Both the position numbers and the translations under genes were made by a program. The notes beneath the pieces are model-generated. The model saw only the letters and a program-made list of their open reading frames with translations. It made no database searches and had not been told where the DNA came from. This document shows positions 34,818 to 43,090 of a stretch of DNA of 64,000 bases, in pieces (the first letter of the stretch is position 1; each line of letters starts with the position of its first letter). Source of the stretch: Bryobacteraceae bacterium (lineage in GTDB: Bacteria; Acidobacteriota; Terriglobia; Bryobacterales; Bryobacteraceae); NCBI GenBank assembly GCA_029975915.1, contig JARKOC010000542.1, forward strand, positions 62,001-126,000, in the 5' to 3' direction.

Positions 34818-35581
34818 AGAAGGCTGGGGTTCAGCCGGTACCAGGCGGGGGACTCATCAGGCTTTCCGGGGCTGGAGTCAAGTTCCGCGTTCTGACTACC
34901 CGCGATCTGACCTTGCGTGGCCGATTGACGCGCCTGACCAACGGAGGCGGCAGACCACGGAGTGAATTCTGGGCGCTGCGTGGTCTGAACATTGAAATGA
35001 GCCGGGGTGAAGTTGTGGGCCTCGTGGGCCCGAATGGCTCTGGCAAAAGCACATTGATGAGGCTGTTGGCAGGGGTCATCGACCCGAGCGAGGGTTCGAT
35101 CGCCCGTCCCGAGCGAACATCGGCGCTGCTGGAGCCGACGGGCGTATTGAACGGCAACCTTTCGGGACGGCAAAACTCTTTCCTATACGCGGCGCTCAAC
35201 GGCATCGCGCGAAACGAGATGTCCGCCGCCCTCCCAAAGATCGAGGAGTTCGCCGAACTCGGCGCTTTTTTCGACGTGCCGGTGAGGACCTACTCGGCCG
35301 GAATGCTCGCCCGCCTCGCCTTCAGCCTGGCGACTCATTTCAAGCCTGAAGTCCTGCTGGTGGACGAATTGCTATCGGTGGGAGACGAGCACTTTCAGAG
35401 GAAGAGTTATTTCCGGATGATGAAGCTGATCGACAAAGGCAGCCTGGTGGTTGTTGTGTCCCATCAGCTAGGCTTTATTGAAACGGCTTGCACAAGGGCT
35501 GTGCTTCTGGGCGGTGGAGAGATACAGGAAGACGGACGGCCGTCTCAAGTGGTAGCGAGCTACCGCAAGCGGTACGCCTGA
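34814..35581 (+). CDS. wzt: Polysaccharide ABC transporter ATP-binding protein (Wzt/KpsT-like)
   Basis: 255 aa from the ATG at 34814. Walker A is GPNGSGKST (72-80), the signature region reads TYSAGMLARLA, and Walker B is VLLVDELLSVGD, all of the Wzt/TagH subfamily. It ends soon after the H-loop (VVVSHQ), so it has no C-terminal glycan-recognition domain of the E. coli O9a Wzt type. It powers the adjacent permease. A spurious longer frame starts inside the permease gene. It converges with the desaturase with only four bases between stops. Confidence 0.88.
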   Translation: MKKAGVQPVPGGGLIRLSGAGVKFRVLTTRDLTLRGRLTRLTNGGGRPRSEFWALRGLNIEMSRGEVVGLVGPNGSGKSTLMRLLAGVIDPSEGSIARPERTSALLEPTGVLNGNLSGRQNSFLYAALNGIARNEMSAALPKIEEFAELGAFFDVPVRTYSAGMLARLAFSLATHFKPEVLLVDELLSVGDEHFQRKSYFRMMKLIDKGSLVVVVSHQLGFIETACTRAVLLGGGEIQEDGRPSQVVASYRKRYA

Positions 35582-35585
35582 TCGG

Positions 35586-36488
35586 CTATGCCGCTCGCCG
35601 CGCTTGGCTTTCGCCCGAAATGTTGACGGTGATGAGATTGCGGGCCATGCCAAAAGCCTTGAGCAACCGGATCTGCAACCAAGTCAGATCAAATTCGTAC
35701 CAGGCCAGCCCGTGGCGCGACGATGATGGGTGAGCGTGGTGGTTGTTATGCCAGCCCTCGCCAAAAGTGAGTAGTGCGACCCACCAGTTGTTGCGTGAGT
35801 CATCACGGGTCTCGAACCGCCGCCGCCCCCAGATGTGGGTGGCCGAGTTGACCAGCCAAGTGGCATGGAGGCCGATCGTCACCCTGGTGAAGACGCCCCA
35901 AAGCAGCATAGGCAATCCTCCAACAGCCCAGAGAAGCAACCCCGATACAACTAGAGGGACATAATGCCAAGTGTTCAACCAGCGATAGAACGCATCGCGC
36001 GCGAGATCGGGAGCGTACTTCGACATGGCAGCAGTGTTGTTGTGCATGGCCTTGCCGAAGACGATCCACCCCATGTGGGACCACCACGCACCGTCGCGCG
36101 GAGAATGCGGATCTCCTTCCTGGTCAGAGAGTTGGTGGTGGATCCGGTGAGTGGCGACCCAGAATATGGGTCCTCCTTCGAGTGTCATGGACCCGCAGAC
36201 CGCAAGGAAATACTCGATCCACTTCGGCGTCTTGTACGACCTGTGGGTATGGAGGCGATGATAGCCCATGCCAATCCCACAACCGATGCACAGCCAGTAA
36301 AGCAGGGCGGCGGCGAGGACCGCCTGCCATGTGATGAAGAAAAGCGAGGCGACCGCGCCCGCGTGGAAAACGATTAAGGCGGTTGCTGTCACCCAGTTGA
36401 TATTATTCAAGCGGTAGGCGTTTGAGGAAGGATTCTGCACTCGGATTCCCAGTGAATGGACTTTCTTGTATTCTATCTGCTTTGGCAT
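35586..36488 (-). CDS. Acyl-CoA/acyl-lipid delta-9-type fatty acid desaturase
   Basis: 300 aa integral membrane di-iron desaturase. The three histidine boxes are present: HRLHTH (77-82), HRIHH (114-118) and HNNHH near the C-terminal third, with the hydrophobic segments between them. It introduces a cis double bond into saturated acyl chains using O2 and an electron donor, and so adjusts membrane fluidity. The order and spacing of the boxes match the stearoyl-CoA/Ole1 branch. Not obviously linked to the polysaccharide genes opposite it. Confidence 0.92.
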   Translation of the reverse strand: MPKQIEYKKVHSLGIRVQNPSSNAYRLNNINWVTATALIVFHAGAVASLFFITWQAVLAAALLYWLCIGCGIGMGYHRLHTHRSYKTPKWIEYFLAVCGSMTLEGGPIFWVATHRIHHQLSDQEGDPHSPRDGAWWSHMGWIVFGKAMHNNTAAMSKYAPDLARDAFYRWLNTWHYVPLVVSGLLLWAVGGLPMLLWGVFTRVTIGLHATWLVNSATHIWGRRRFETRDDSRNNWWVALLTFGEGWHNNHHAHPSSSRHGLAWYEFDLTWLQIRLLKAFGMARNLITVNISGESQARRAA

Positions 36489-36845
36489 CGGGGGCGGGCG
36501 TTGACTTCTTATTAGATCAAGTCGTCGTCAAAATGGATTCACAGGGTTTGGCTGAGCAGCCAGGCTGCTCTTCAACAGATGGACTCCCACTTGCCGGTTG
36601 GACTGATGCGTGCGTAGCTGCTTGTGTATACCCCGTGAGGCGAATGCGACCCAGTATCCGTTGGCTTTCCCACTGCCCCAGAAATACGAGCGCCCGCCCA
36701 CGGCATCGGCGCTAGACTCTGGAGGCCCCTGTGGACTGTTTGGAAATGAAGTGATCTTGTTCACCGCTGCGTCTGGGACGCCGCAACGTCCGAGGGTCAA
36801 GGCCCTTGATCCTGTCAAACGGCGCTGAGCGGCTAAACTGGTGAG
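36489..36845. other. 357-base intergenic region with a palindrome
   Basis: No convincing gene. Short frames of under 100 codons exist on both strands but show no recognisable family. Near the redoxin gene, TCAAGG-C-CCTTGA (36797-36809) forms a perfect odd-centred palindrome that could be an operator. The region must hold divergent promoters for the desaturase and the redoxin genes, but no pair of hexamers stood out. Confidence 0.5.
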
Positions 36846-37367
36846 GTGACCAGACGAACCTTGCTCGCAATGACAGCCGGAATGGCGCCTGGAGTAACCG
36901 CCGGACCCTTGTCGGGCCGCCGGCTACCTAGTTTCGCCTTGCCGGACGTCACCATGAAAGTGCATGACGTACTCGACTACCGCGGAAAACCGCTGGTGCT
37001 GGACATCATGCAGACCGGGTGCGCTCACTGCCAGGCGATGGCGCCGAATCTGGAACGGGTGAAACAGAAGTATACGGGCAAGATCGGAGTGCTATCAATC
37101 GTCGTGCCGCCGGACACGCAGACCACAGTTGCACAGTTCGTGGCACGGTTCAGGGTAAGTTCGCCGATTCTGTTCGATTGCGGGCAGGCGACGGCAGCGA
37201 TACTGAATGTCAACCCCAGGTCGCCGAAGATCGACCTGCCGCACCTTTTGCTGGTGGACGGCAAAGGCATGATCCGCGAGGACTGGACCTGGAGCGAGTC
37301 GACAAAACAGATCCTCGAGGGACAGGGATTGGATGCCGCCGTCGATCGCCTTCTACAAGGCAAATAG
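36846..37367 (+). CDS. Exported thiol-disulfide redoxin (TlpA/AhpC-TSA-like)
   Basis: 173 aa starting at GTG 36846. The N-terminus MTRRTLLAMTAGMAPG resembles a Tat/Sec signal. A thioredoxin-type CxxC, TGCAHCQAM, follows a PLVLDIMQ strand near residue 58, and the C-terminal LPHLLLVDGKG strand carries the cis-Pro position. Likely a periplasmic thiol-disulfide oxidoreductase. Because c-type cytochromes are plentiful in the region it could serve cytochrome c maturation, but nothing in the immediate context proves that. Confidence 0.8.
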   Translation: MTRRTLLAMTAGMAPGVTAGPLSGRRLPSFALPDVTMKVHDVLDYRGKPLVLDIMQTGCAHCQAMAPNLERVKQKYTGKIGVLSIVVPPDTQTTVAQFVARFRVSSPILFDCGQATAAILNVNPRSPKIDLPHLLLVDGKGMIREDWTWSESTKQILEGQGLDAAVDRLLQGK

Positions 37368-37421
37368 GCCCAATCAGGAGTTTGGTATCTGCGCGCCGAA
37401 TCCCCTGCACGGACAGGGTGA

Positions 37422-37451
37422 TTGACACGCGGATAAACCGGACATTACTAT
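37422..37451 (+). promoter_or_regulatory. Promoter of the cobalamin-riboswitch transcript
   Basis: TTGACA (37422-37427), a perfect -35, and TACTAT (37446-37451) lie 18 bases apart, placing the transcription start only a few bases before the riboswitch aptamer. Confidence 0.72.
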
Positions 37452-37454
37452 CGG

Positions 37455-37660
37455 AATGCGTGAGGTCGGCTGGCTGAGATGGCCAGCCGCCAAGAGGGAA
37501 CCCGGTGAGAATCCGGGACTGCCCCGCAGCGGTAAACGGGAACAAAAGCCGCCCAGAGGCACTGGTCTTCAGCCCTGAGGACTGGGAAGCCGCGGCAAGT
37601 AGGAACCGGCGAGCTGGCAAGAGCGCGCCATCGGCCCGTTAAGTCCGAAGACCTGCCTTA
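37455..37660 (+). ncRNA. Cobalamin (B12) riboswitch
   Basis: The aptamer core is recognisable in order: an opening stem, GAGGGAACCCGGTGAGAATC (37494 on), the ACTGCCCCGCAGCGGTAA segment, AAAAGCCG, a CACTG with its pairing GGGAAG, and the closing B12-box-like AAGTCCGAAGACCTGCC (37641-37657). Downstream, CCGCGG (37663-37668) can pair with CCGCGG (37677-37682) before a GGGAGGAG ribosome-binding site. No T-tract follows, so control may act on translation. It sits directly upstream of the TonB-dependent receptor, which it should repress when cobalamin is abundant. Confidence 0.93.
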
Positions 37661-37711
37661 CGCCGCGGCACACACGCCGCGGATACCACCGCTCTCGAGG
37701 GAGGAGCGCAC

Positions 37712-40114
37712 ATGATACGCGCTTTCATTTTCACGCTGCTGGCAGCAGTGTCATTGCCCGCGCAATCGGCGGGCATTCTCAAAGGTAAAGTGACGGACCC
37801 GCAATCGGCCGCAGTGCCGGGCGCGGCCATTCGAATCCATCAAAGGTCATCGGGACTGACGCGGACCTCGGTTGCCGGAGCCCGAGGTGAGTTCGAGATT
37901 GGGGGTCTGCCCAACGGCGAGTACTTGGTCGAGGCCCGGACGGCTGGGTTTGACCAGGCCAAACCGGCGGAGGTCTCGATTGAACAGGGGCGGGTGACAT
38001 TGGTGGACCTCCAACTGGCGGTCGAGCGCATCACAACACGAGTCCTGGTTACCGCGTCGTCAACACCCGTTTCGACCGACCAGACCAGCAAAGCGTTGGA
38101 CGTCGTGGACGCGGACGAGATCGAGCGGCGCGGCGAGTTGACGATTGCCGAAAGTGTGCGGAACGTTGCTGGAGTGCGGGTCCAGCAGTTGGGCGGACCG
38201 GGCGCCTTCACGCGGATTCTGACGCGGGGGCTGAGAGCCTACGACACGTCGATCACCATCGACGGAGCGCGATTGCGTGACGCAGCTTCGGTGCAGGGCG
38301 ACGCCACGGCGTTCATCGGGGATTTGCTGGTGGTTGCGCCGGACAGGGTGGAGGTTCTAAGGGGTTCAGGTTCGTCTCTTTACGGATCGAACTCAATCGG
38401 CGGCGTTTACAACATCGTGACCGATGCAGGCGGAGGGCCACTCCGGGGCGAGTTTGCCGGCGAAGGCGGAGGACTTGGTGTGGTGCGCGGTTTGGCGAAG
38501 GTGGCCGGCTCTGGATTGAACAACAGATTCGAATACAGCGCTGGATTGGCTCATCTGAACGTGAACGGCGGCGTGGATGGAGTGGAAAGTGTCAGTAACA
38601 CGTCGGGCCAAGGTTCGGCGGAATATCACTTCAAACCCGGCGCATCGTTGACGGCAAGGCTGATGGGCTTCGGCGGGCCGATGGGGTTGACAAGCAATCC
38701 AGTAGCCGGGCCAGACTCTAACTTGGGCGCTGGCGTGGGCGTCGTCGAGGCGCGCGCACTGGCCTCGGATCAGGTGCGGCGGCTCGAGCAGGGCCTACCG
38801 GTGAACTGGGGCAATGCCACATTCGCGCCGAATCTCTATGACCCGGACAACAAGAGGGAAAACGGGGTTCTGTCGTCACTGCTCACGTGGAACCACCAGT
38901 TGAGCGCCAAGGCGGGATACCGCGTTTCTTGGCACAACTTGACTTCGGAACGAAATAACCTGGACGGCCCCAGCGGCTACGGGTATCAGCCCAGCTTCGA
39001 TAGCTCGAATTACTTCCGGGGGCGGTACGATACGTTGAATGCGCGCGCGGACCTGTGGCTCGCACGCGGGAACTTGTTCACCGGCGGATACGAGTGGGAG
39101 CGTGAGTACTACCGTAACCACGCGACTGACCGCAACCCGGATGCACTATCCCGCACTGACGCCCTGACGGCTGCTCAACAGCGCAGCCACGCGGTCTTCG
39201 CTCAGGACCAGGCACGATTCTTCGGAGATCGTTTGCAGGTGATGATGAGTGGGCGAATACAGCATTTCAATCTGCTTGCGCCGGTATTTGCCGGAGGGGC
39301 CCCGCAATATCAGGGGGTGGAGTTCGAGTCGCCGAAGAACGCTTACACGGGCGACGTGGCTGTAAGCTACTTCGTCCCGTCGGCCGGCACCAAGATCCGG
39401 GCCCATGTGGGCAACGGGTATCGCGCACCGGCGCTGTATGAGCGTGTCGGAGCGTCTTTCTTCTGGGGAGCCTTCAGTGCTTATGGCGATCCCAGGTTGA
39501 GGCCGGAGCGGAGTGTGGCGGTCGACGGAGGGTTCGACCAGTATTTCGCCAACTCGAAGGCGCGGGTCAGCGGGACGGTCTTCTACACGCGTTTGCAGGA
39601 GGTAATCGGCTTCGCATCTCTGCTCAATGACCCGTACGGCCGTTGGGGCGGGTACGCCAATACGGGCGGCGGGCTGGCGCGCGGAGTGGAGTTGTCGGGT
39701 GAGGCCAAACCGTGGCGCGGAACGCTGCTGCAATCGAGCTACACGTACACGAACGCCGACGAGCGGCAGTCGATTCTGACCGATGGCGGCGTCCGGGCGA
39801 TTCGCGTCTTCCCTCATGCCGTGACCTTCGTGGCCACACAACAATTGACCAAACGAACCCTGGTGACTGCCGATTTCTTCGGCGCGAACGAGATGATCTC
39901 GGGCACTTTCTTTGTTGGCTCAGGCACGCGGCCCTTCCGGTTTGAAGGCCCGCGCAAGCTAGACGTGTCCGCCAGCTACACGCACCCCGTTTCAGAGAGG
40001 GTGAACTTACGCTTCTTCGTGAGAGCGGAGAACGTGTTGAACCGGACCTACTACGAGGATGGCTTCAGGACACCGAAGTGCTGGGCGAGCGCAGGCATGA
40101 AGGTAATCTTTTAA
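37712..40114 (+). CDS. TonB-dependent outer-membrane receptor, probable cobalamin/corrinoid importer
   Basis: 800 aa. Signal peptide 1-19, a carboxypeptidase-regulatory-like beta domain about 22-105, a plug domain about 110-245 (including LRGSGSSLYGSNSIGGVYNI), then a 22-strand-type barrel ending in the aromatic VIF that targets BamA. The extra N-terminal domain is frequent in Acidobacteriota and Bacteroidota receptors. Control by the B12 riboswitch just upstream indicates import of cobalamin or a related corrinoid, i.e. a BtuB-like role; sequence alone does not show the ligand. No BtuCDF genes are in the window. Confidence 0.9.
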   Translation: MIRAFIFTLLAAVSLPAQSAGILKGKVTDPQSAAVPGAAIRIHQRSSGLTRTSVAGARGEFEIGGLPNGEYLVEARTAGFDQAKPAEVSIEQGRVTLVDLQLAVERITTRVLVTASSTPVSTDQTSKALDVVDADEIERRGELTIAESVRNVAGVRVQQLGGPGAFTRILTRGLRAYDTSITIDGARLRDAASVQGDATAFIGDLLVVAPDRVEVLRGSGSSLYGSNSIGGVYNIVTDAGGGPLRGEFAGEGGGLGVVRGLAKVAGSGLNNRFEYSAGLAHLNVNGGVDGVESVSNTSGQGSAEYHFKPGASLTARLMGFGGPMGLTSNPVAGPDSNLGAGVGVVEARALASDQVRRLEQGLPVNWGNATFAPNLYDPDNKRENGVLSSLLTWNHQLSAKAGYRVSWHNLTSERNNLDGPSGYGYQPSFDSSNYFRGRYDTLNARADLWLARGNLFTGGYEWEREYYRNHATDRNPDALSRTDALTAAQQRSHAVFAQDQARFFGDRLQVMMSGRIQHFNLLAPVFAGGAPQYQGVEFESPKNAYTGDVAVSYFVPSAGTKIRAHVGNGYRAPALYERVGASFFWGAFSAYGDPRLRPERSVAVDGGFDQYFANSKARVSGTVFYTRLQEVIGFASLLNDPYGRWGGYANTGGGLARGVELSGEAKPWRGTLLQSSYTYTNADERQSILTDGGVRAIRVFPHAVTFVATQQLTKRTLVTADFFGANEMISGTFFVGSGTRPFRFEGPRKLDVSASYTHPVSERVNLRFFVRAENVLNRTYYEDGFRTPKCWASAGMKVIF

Positions 40115-40135
40115 TCGGCCCCAGAAAACGCATTG

Positions 40136-40168
40136 CAGGTGGGCCGGGCGCAGAGCCCTGCCCGCCTG
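40136..40168. terminator. Strong hairpin between convergent genes
   Basis: CAGGTGGGCCGGGC (40136-40149) pairs with GCCCTGCCCGCCTG (40155-40168) over a 5-base loop, with one mismatch and one G-U pair. It lies between the converging receptor and subtilase genes. No strong T-run follows on the plus strand; on the minus strand a short TTTT stands some bases away. A bidirectional terminator is the likely role. Confidence 0.5.
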
Positions 40169-40198
40169 TCCCTTGGTCCCTGTCCCTCGGCCCACCGG

Positions 40199-42568
40199 CT
40201 AATCAGGATTCACCGTGACGGTGCGTTTTACATCGCCCGCGGTGATTTCAATCGTCGAAGAAGTCGATCCGACCCTGACCGGCATCCACCACACATCCGA
40301 ATAGATCGACGATTTGGTCAAGGTCGCCGACGAGTACCAATCGAAACCGTCGGACACCTGGGCATTGCCGGAGACCACTGTGACTAAGGGCGCGCGGTCA
40401 GAGATCACTGCGCCTGAGATATCGTGCACTCGTACGTAATAGCTCACTGTGGAACCGAAGCGGAATGTCTCGGGAACGATGGGAATGCTGATCTGATGAG
40501 GCGTGTCCGACTTCACGGCCATCCAGTACGGCACACGGGACTCAGCCTGGGTTTCATCGTCGCGGATCACCAGAACGCCCTGGTAATTGCCCGGTTCGTA
40601 CTCGCCCTGAAACATCAGGCACGGACCGGCAATCTCGCCAGGGGCAAGCGTAAGGGCAGTCGCCGTCAGCAGAGGCTTGGCCTCGTTGGCGGACTGGATC
40701 TCAAGGGTGTAACTGCGAGGAGTTTCGCTGATGTTCTTGACGATCACCTGGCGGTATGTGTCCAGCGTGGACCCCTGCAGCCCGAAAGAGAGAGAGACCG
40801 GCCGGGCGCTCAAAGTCATGTTGAGAGCGTTTTCGAGGTTGAGCGACCCGGCCCCGCCCTTCATGACATCCATCGCCGATCCGTCGGCGGCCGCGAGCGG
40901 ACGGGCCGAATTGACGATGATCGAGCGGTAGTCGTCCCCGTACAGCCCTGGACGAGCGGCCTTCACTACGGCGGCGGCGCCAGCTACCATTGGCGACGAG
41001 AAACTGGTGCCCGAGACTGTCACATAGCCGGAGCTTGTGTACATATTCCCCGATACGTACTGAGTCTGGCCAGCAGTGTAGACGCTTGCGCCGGTGGCAA
41101 CGAGGTCGGGCTTGATGGAGTAGTCCACTGCTGGACCGATGCTTGAGAACGTCCCGAGTTGGTTGGGGTCTCCACTGAGAGTGAACCTGGCCTTAACAAC
41201 GTAGGGCGTCTCTCCGCTCGCCTCCGCGACCGCCTGCTTCAGGGCTACGCCGTCATCGTAGCCGATGAACAGGCCCGGAATCGACGGATCGTCACTGACG
41301 CTCATTGATACGAGCGCGTTTGGCGTGGCGTTGTCGGCTCGGTTGTAAACGATCGCGGTGGCGGCGCCGGAAAGATACGCGTTTCGCAGCTTGACGGTGA
41401 AATTGCATTCGCCGCGGAGAATGAGCGGAATCCTGCCATCAAAGACTCCATCCGGCACGCGGTTGCAGAGGAGACCAGTGGGATCGTACTGCGCTACATC
41501 GACCACTTCTCCTTCAGCATTGGCGGTTGCGGCGCTCGCGTCGGATGAGGCGAGTGCTGAGAGAGATGTGCCGTCGGGCAGAATCACGGCAGGGCTCAAC
41601 CTCCCTCGGTTGTTCTGCGTCGCGCCAACGCCGATCACCAGCGGAGCTGCGGCCGTGCCATCCATCGACATGATCTCCGGACCATCGTTTCCGGCTGAAT
41701 TCACAACAATCGCGCCGGCTTCCGCCAACCGATTCGCTGTTTCAGAAATCTGGTCGTCCGGGTACGGGTCAAGCGCGATGGAACCAAGGCTGATGTTGAT
41801 CACGTCCATTTGGTCCATGGCGGCGGCGTCGAGGGCCTGAAGCACGAAGTCCGTGGGGATGGTTTCGGTTTGCAGCCGGGAAACCTTGTAGATGCCCAGG
41901 TAAGCGTCCGGCGCGAATCCGGATATCACTCCATTCGGCGTGGTGTGCTCTACGCCGGCGGCGATCATGGCCGTCGCCGTGCCGTGGCCGTACGTATCAA
42001 CGATCGTCGTGCCAGGTTCAAAAGTGCGCGCAACTATCACCTTGGCAGAGGTCAGGGCGAGGTTCTCGCTGGAGGATGCCTGGGGATAGCCGTCAGGGGC
42101 CGTCATCCACTCAGGCGGCTGAAAACCCGGATGACCGGCTTGAAGACCCGTATCGAGAATCCCGATCCTCATCCCCTTACCACGGGTCCCGGAGGCCGAC
42201 CAAGCAGCCCGGATGTTGTGAAGGTCTATGGACTTGTCGAGGTGCAGTCTCAACTCGCGCGATGGTTTCACGCGCTTGACACCAGGCAACGAGGCGATTC
42301 TCGCCAAGTCGCCTGACTCTGCCTCGATGATCACGGCGTTCACGGCCGTGTTCAGTTTCGCAACAACTGTCATGTTGCGAACCGCCGTCCGGAGTGAACG
42401 CTCTACGGCGGCTTGCTCGCCTCGAATCGCAATCCTGCGCGCTTCCCTGGCAGCACCCCTTGATACGATAGCCGGTTCGCCGGTCAACTCGACGATGTAT
42501 CGGGCCGGCTCAGCCGACAGGGTAGCCACAAACGCGGCCGCTAAGAGAAAAAGAAAGGGCAGTCTCAT
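40199..42568 (-). CDS. Secreted subtilisin-like serine protease (S8) with PA domain
   Basis: 789 aa. Sec signal about 1-19, an inhibitor-I9-like propeptide to about 105, then the catalytic domain with Asp139 (GILDTG), His195 (YGHGTA) and Ser522 (GTSFSSP). A protease-associated-type insertion (CNFTVKLRNAYLSGA) lies between His and Ser. About 200 residues of beta-sandwich follow the Ser domain. All catalytic residues are present, so it should be an active extracellular or periplasmic endopeptidase. Preceded by a plausible promoter at 42605-42633. Confidence 0.93.
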   Translation of the reverse strand: MRLPFLFLLAAAFVATLSAEPARYIVELTGEPAIVSRGAAREARRIAIRGEQAAVERSLRTAVRNMTVVAKLNTAVNAVIIEAESGDLARIASLPGVKRVKPSRELRLHLDKSIDLHNIRAAWSASGTRGKGMRIGILDTGLQAGHPGFQPPEWMTAPDGYPQASSSENLALTSAKVIVARTFEPGTTIVDTYGHGTATAMIAAGVEHTTPNGVISGFAPDAYLGIYKVSRLQTETIPTDFVLQALDAAAMDQMDVINISLGSIALDPYPDDQISETANRLAEAGAIVVNSAGNDGPEIMSMDGTAAAPLVIGVGATQNNRGRLSPAVILPDGTSLSALASSDASAATANAEGEVVDVAQYDPTGLLCNRVPDGVFDGRIPLILRGECNFTVKLRNAYLSGAATAIVYNRADNATPNALVSMSVSDDPSIPGLFIGYDDGVALKQAVAEASGETPYVVKARFTLSGDPNQLGTFSSIGPAVDYSIKPDLVATGASVYTAGQTQYVSGNMYTSSGYVTVSGTSFSSPMVAGAAAVVKAARPGLYGDDYRSIIVNSARPLAAADGSAMDVMKGGAGSLNLENALNMTLSARPVSLSFGLQGSTLDTYRQVIVKNISETPRSYTLEIQSANEAKPLLTATALTLAPGEIAGPCLMFQGEYEPGNYQGVLVIRDDETQAESRVPYWMAVKSDTPHQISIPIVPETFRFGSTVSYYVRVHDISGAVISDRAPLVTVVSGNAQVSDGFDWYSSATLTKSSIYSDVWWMPVRVGSTSSTIEITAGDVKRTVTVNPD

Positions 42569-42604
42569 GATCCAGCCTTGAATCTAAACAATAAGACTCC
42601 ATCT

Positions 42605-42633
42605 ATTATCGGCAGGTTTACAGAAAGTTTGAA
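42605..42633 (-). promoter_or_regulatory. Probable promoter of the subtilase gene
   Basis: On the minus strand, TTCAAA (42628-42633) and GATAAT (42605-42610) are 17 bases apart, about 37 bases before the ATG. Confidence 0.5.
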
Positions 42634-42871
42634 CATCGTCAATCCCGCCCGCGAAGGCATGGTCCGGGCCAAGCGATACACTGCTTCGTAGGAATTCGCC
42701 ACCGCTCCTCGCTGTCTGACTTTGGTTGGTCAATTCACACCTGACAGTTCACGGCGAGCAGTGCGATTTGGACCTGTATGGATCTGCTGGAAAGACACGT
42801 CCTTTTCTGTTTCTATGGATGTTCAACCCGGCCAGCGCGTTTCATCCGGGCGCATACCGGCTGAAGGCCAG
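42634..42871. other. Intergenic region between the subtilase and the small membrane protein gene
   Basis: Together with 42569-42604 this makes a gap of about 300 bases without a recognised gene. A short frame on the plus strand that runs through 43069 is opposite a better supported minus-strand gene and shows no family. A weak CCCGG/CCGGG stem (42827-42831 with 42846-42850) may end the kinase transcript. Nothing else was seen. Confidence 0.4.
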
Positions 42872-43054
42872 TTAGCTCGTTTGCCGGAGCCGGAACTGCT
42901 CGACAAATCGCTCAGGATCCTCCATAGCGCTCCCAATCCGCAATGTGCCCGACAACAGGTAGAGCAAGGCAAGGGGAATGCCAATGACGGTGATCGAGAG
43001 CAACCAAAAGTAAAACCAACTCCCCATGAACTCGTATCGAACGATCTTGGGCAT
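42872..43054 (-). CDS. 60-aa single-span membrane protein co-transcribed with the histidine kinase
   Basis: MPKIVRYEFMGSW opens the protein, a hydrophobic helix covers about residues 12-36, and a charged tail (EDPERFVEQFRLRQ) follows. It is a genuine gene: AGAGGAGGT stands 5 bases before the ATG, codon composition fits the neighbours, and it follows the kinase stop by 36 bases. Function unknown; a regulatory or accessory partner of the kinase is possible from context only. The N-terminus should face one side and the acidic/basic tail the other; topology not determined. Confidence 0.75.
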   Translation of the reverse strand: MPKIVRYEFMGSWFYFWLLSITVIGIPLALLYLLSGTLRIGSAMEDPERFVEQFRLRQTS

Positions 43055-43058
43055 GCGG

Positions 43059-43067
43059 ACCTCCTCT
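43059..43067 (-). promoter_or_regulatory. Consensus ribosome-binding site of the 60-aa membrane protein
   Basis: AGAGGAGGT on the minus strand, with ideal spacing to the ATG at 43054. It is the main evidence that this short gene is translated. Confidence 0.75.
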
Positions 43068-43090
43068 GAATCTCTTTGAGACGGGCGGTT

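Noticed and set aside
36528..36818. 96-codon minus-strand frame between the desaturase and redoxin genes
   Set aside because: No recognisable domain, no ribosome-binding site, and low-complexity composition. A decayed gene cannot be excluded but is not supported.
42722..43069. Plus-strand frame covering the small membrane protein gene
   Set aside because: It is opposite a gene with a consensus ribosome-binding site and a clear membrane helix, and shows no family of its own.
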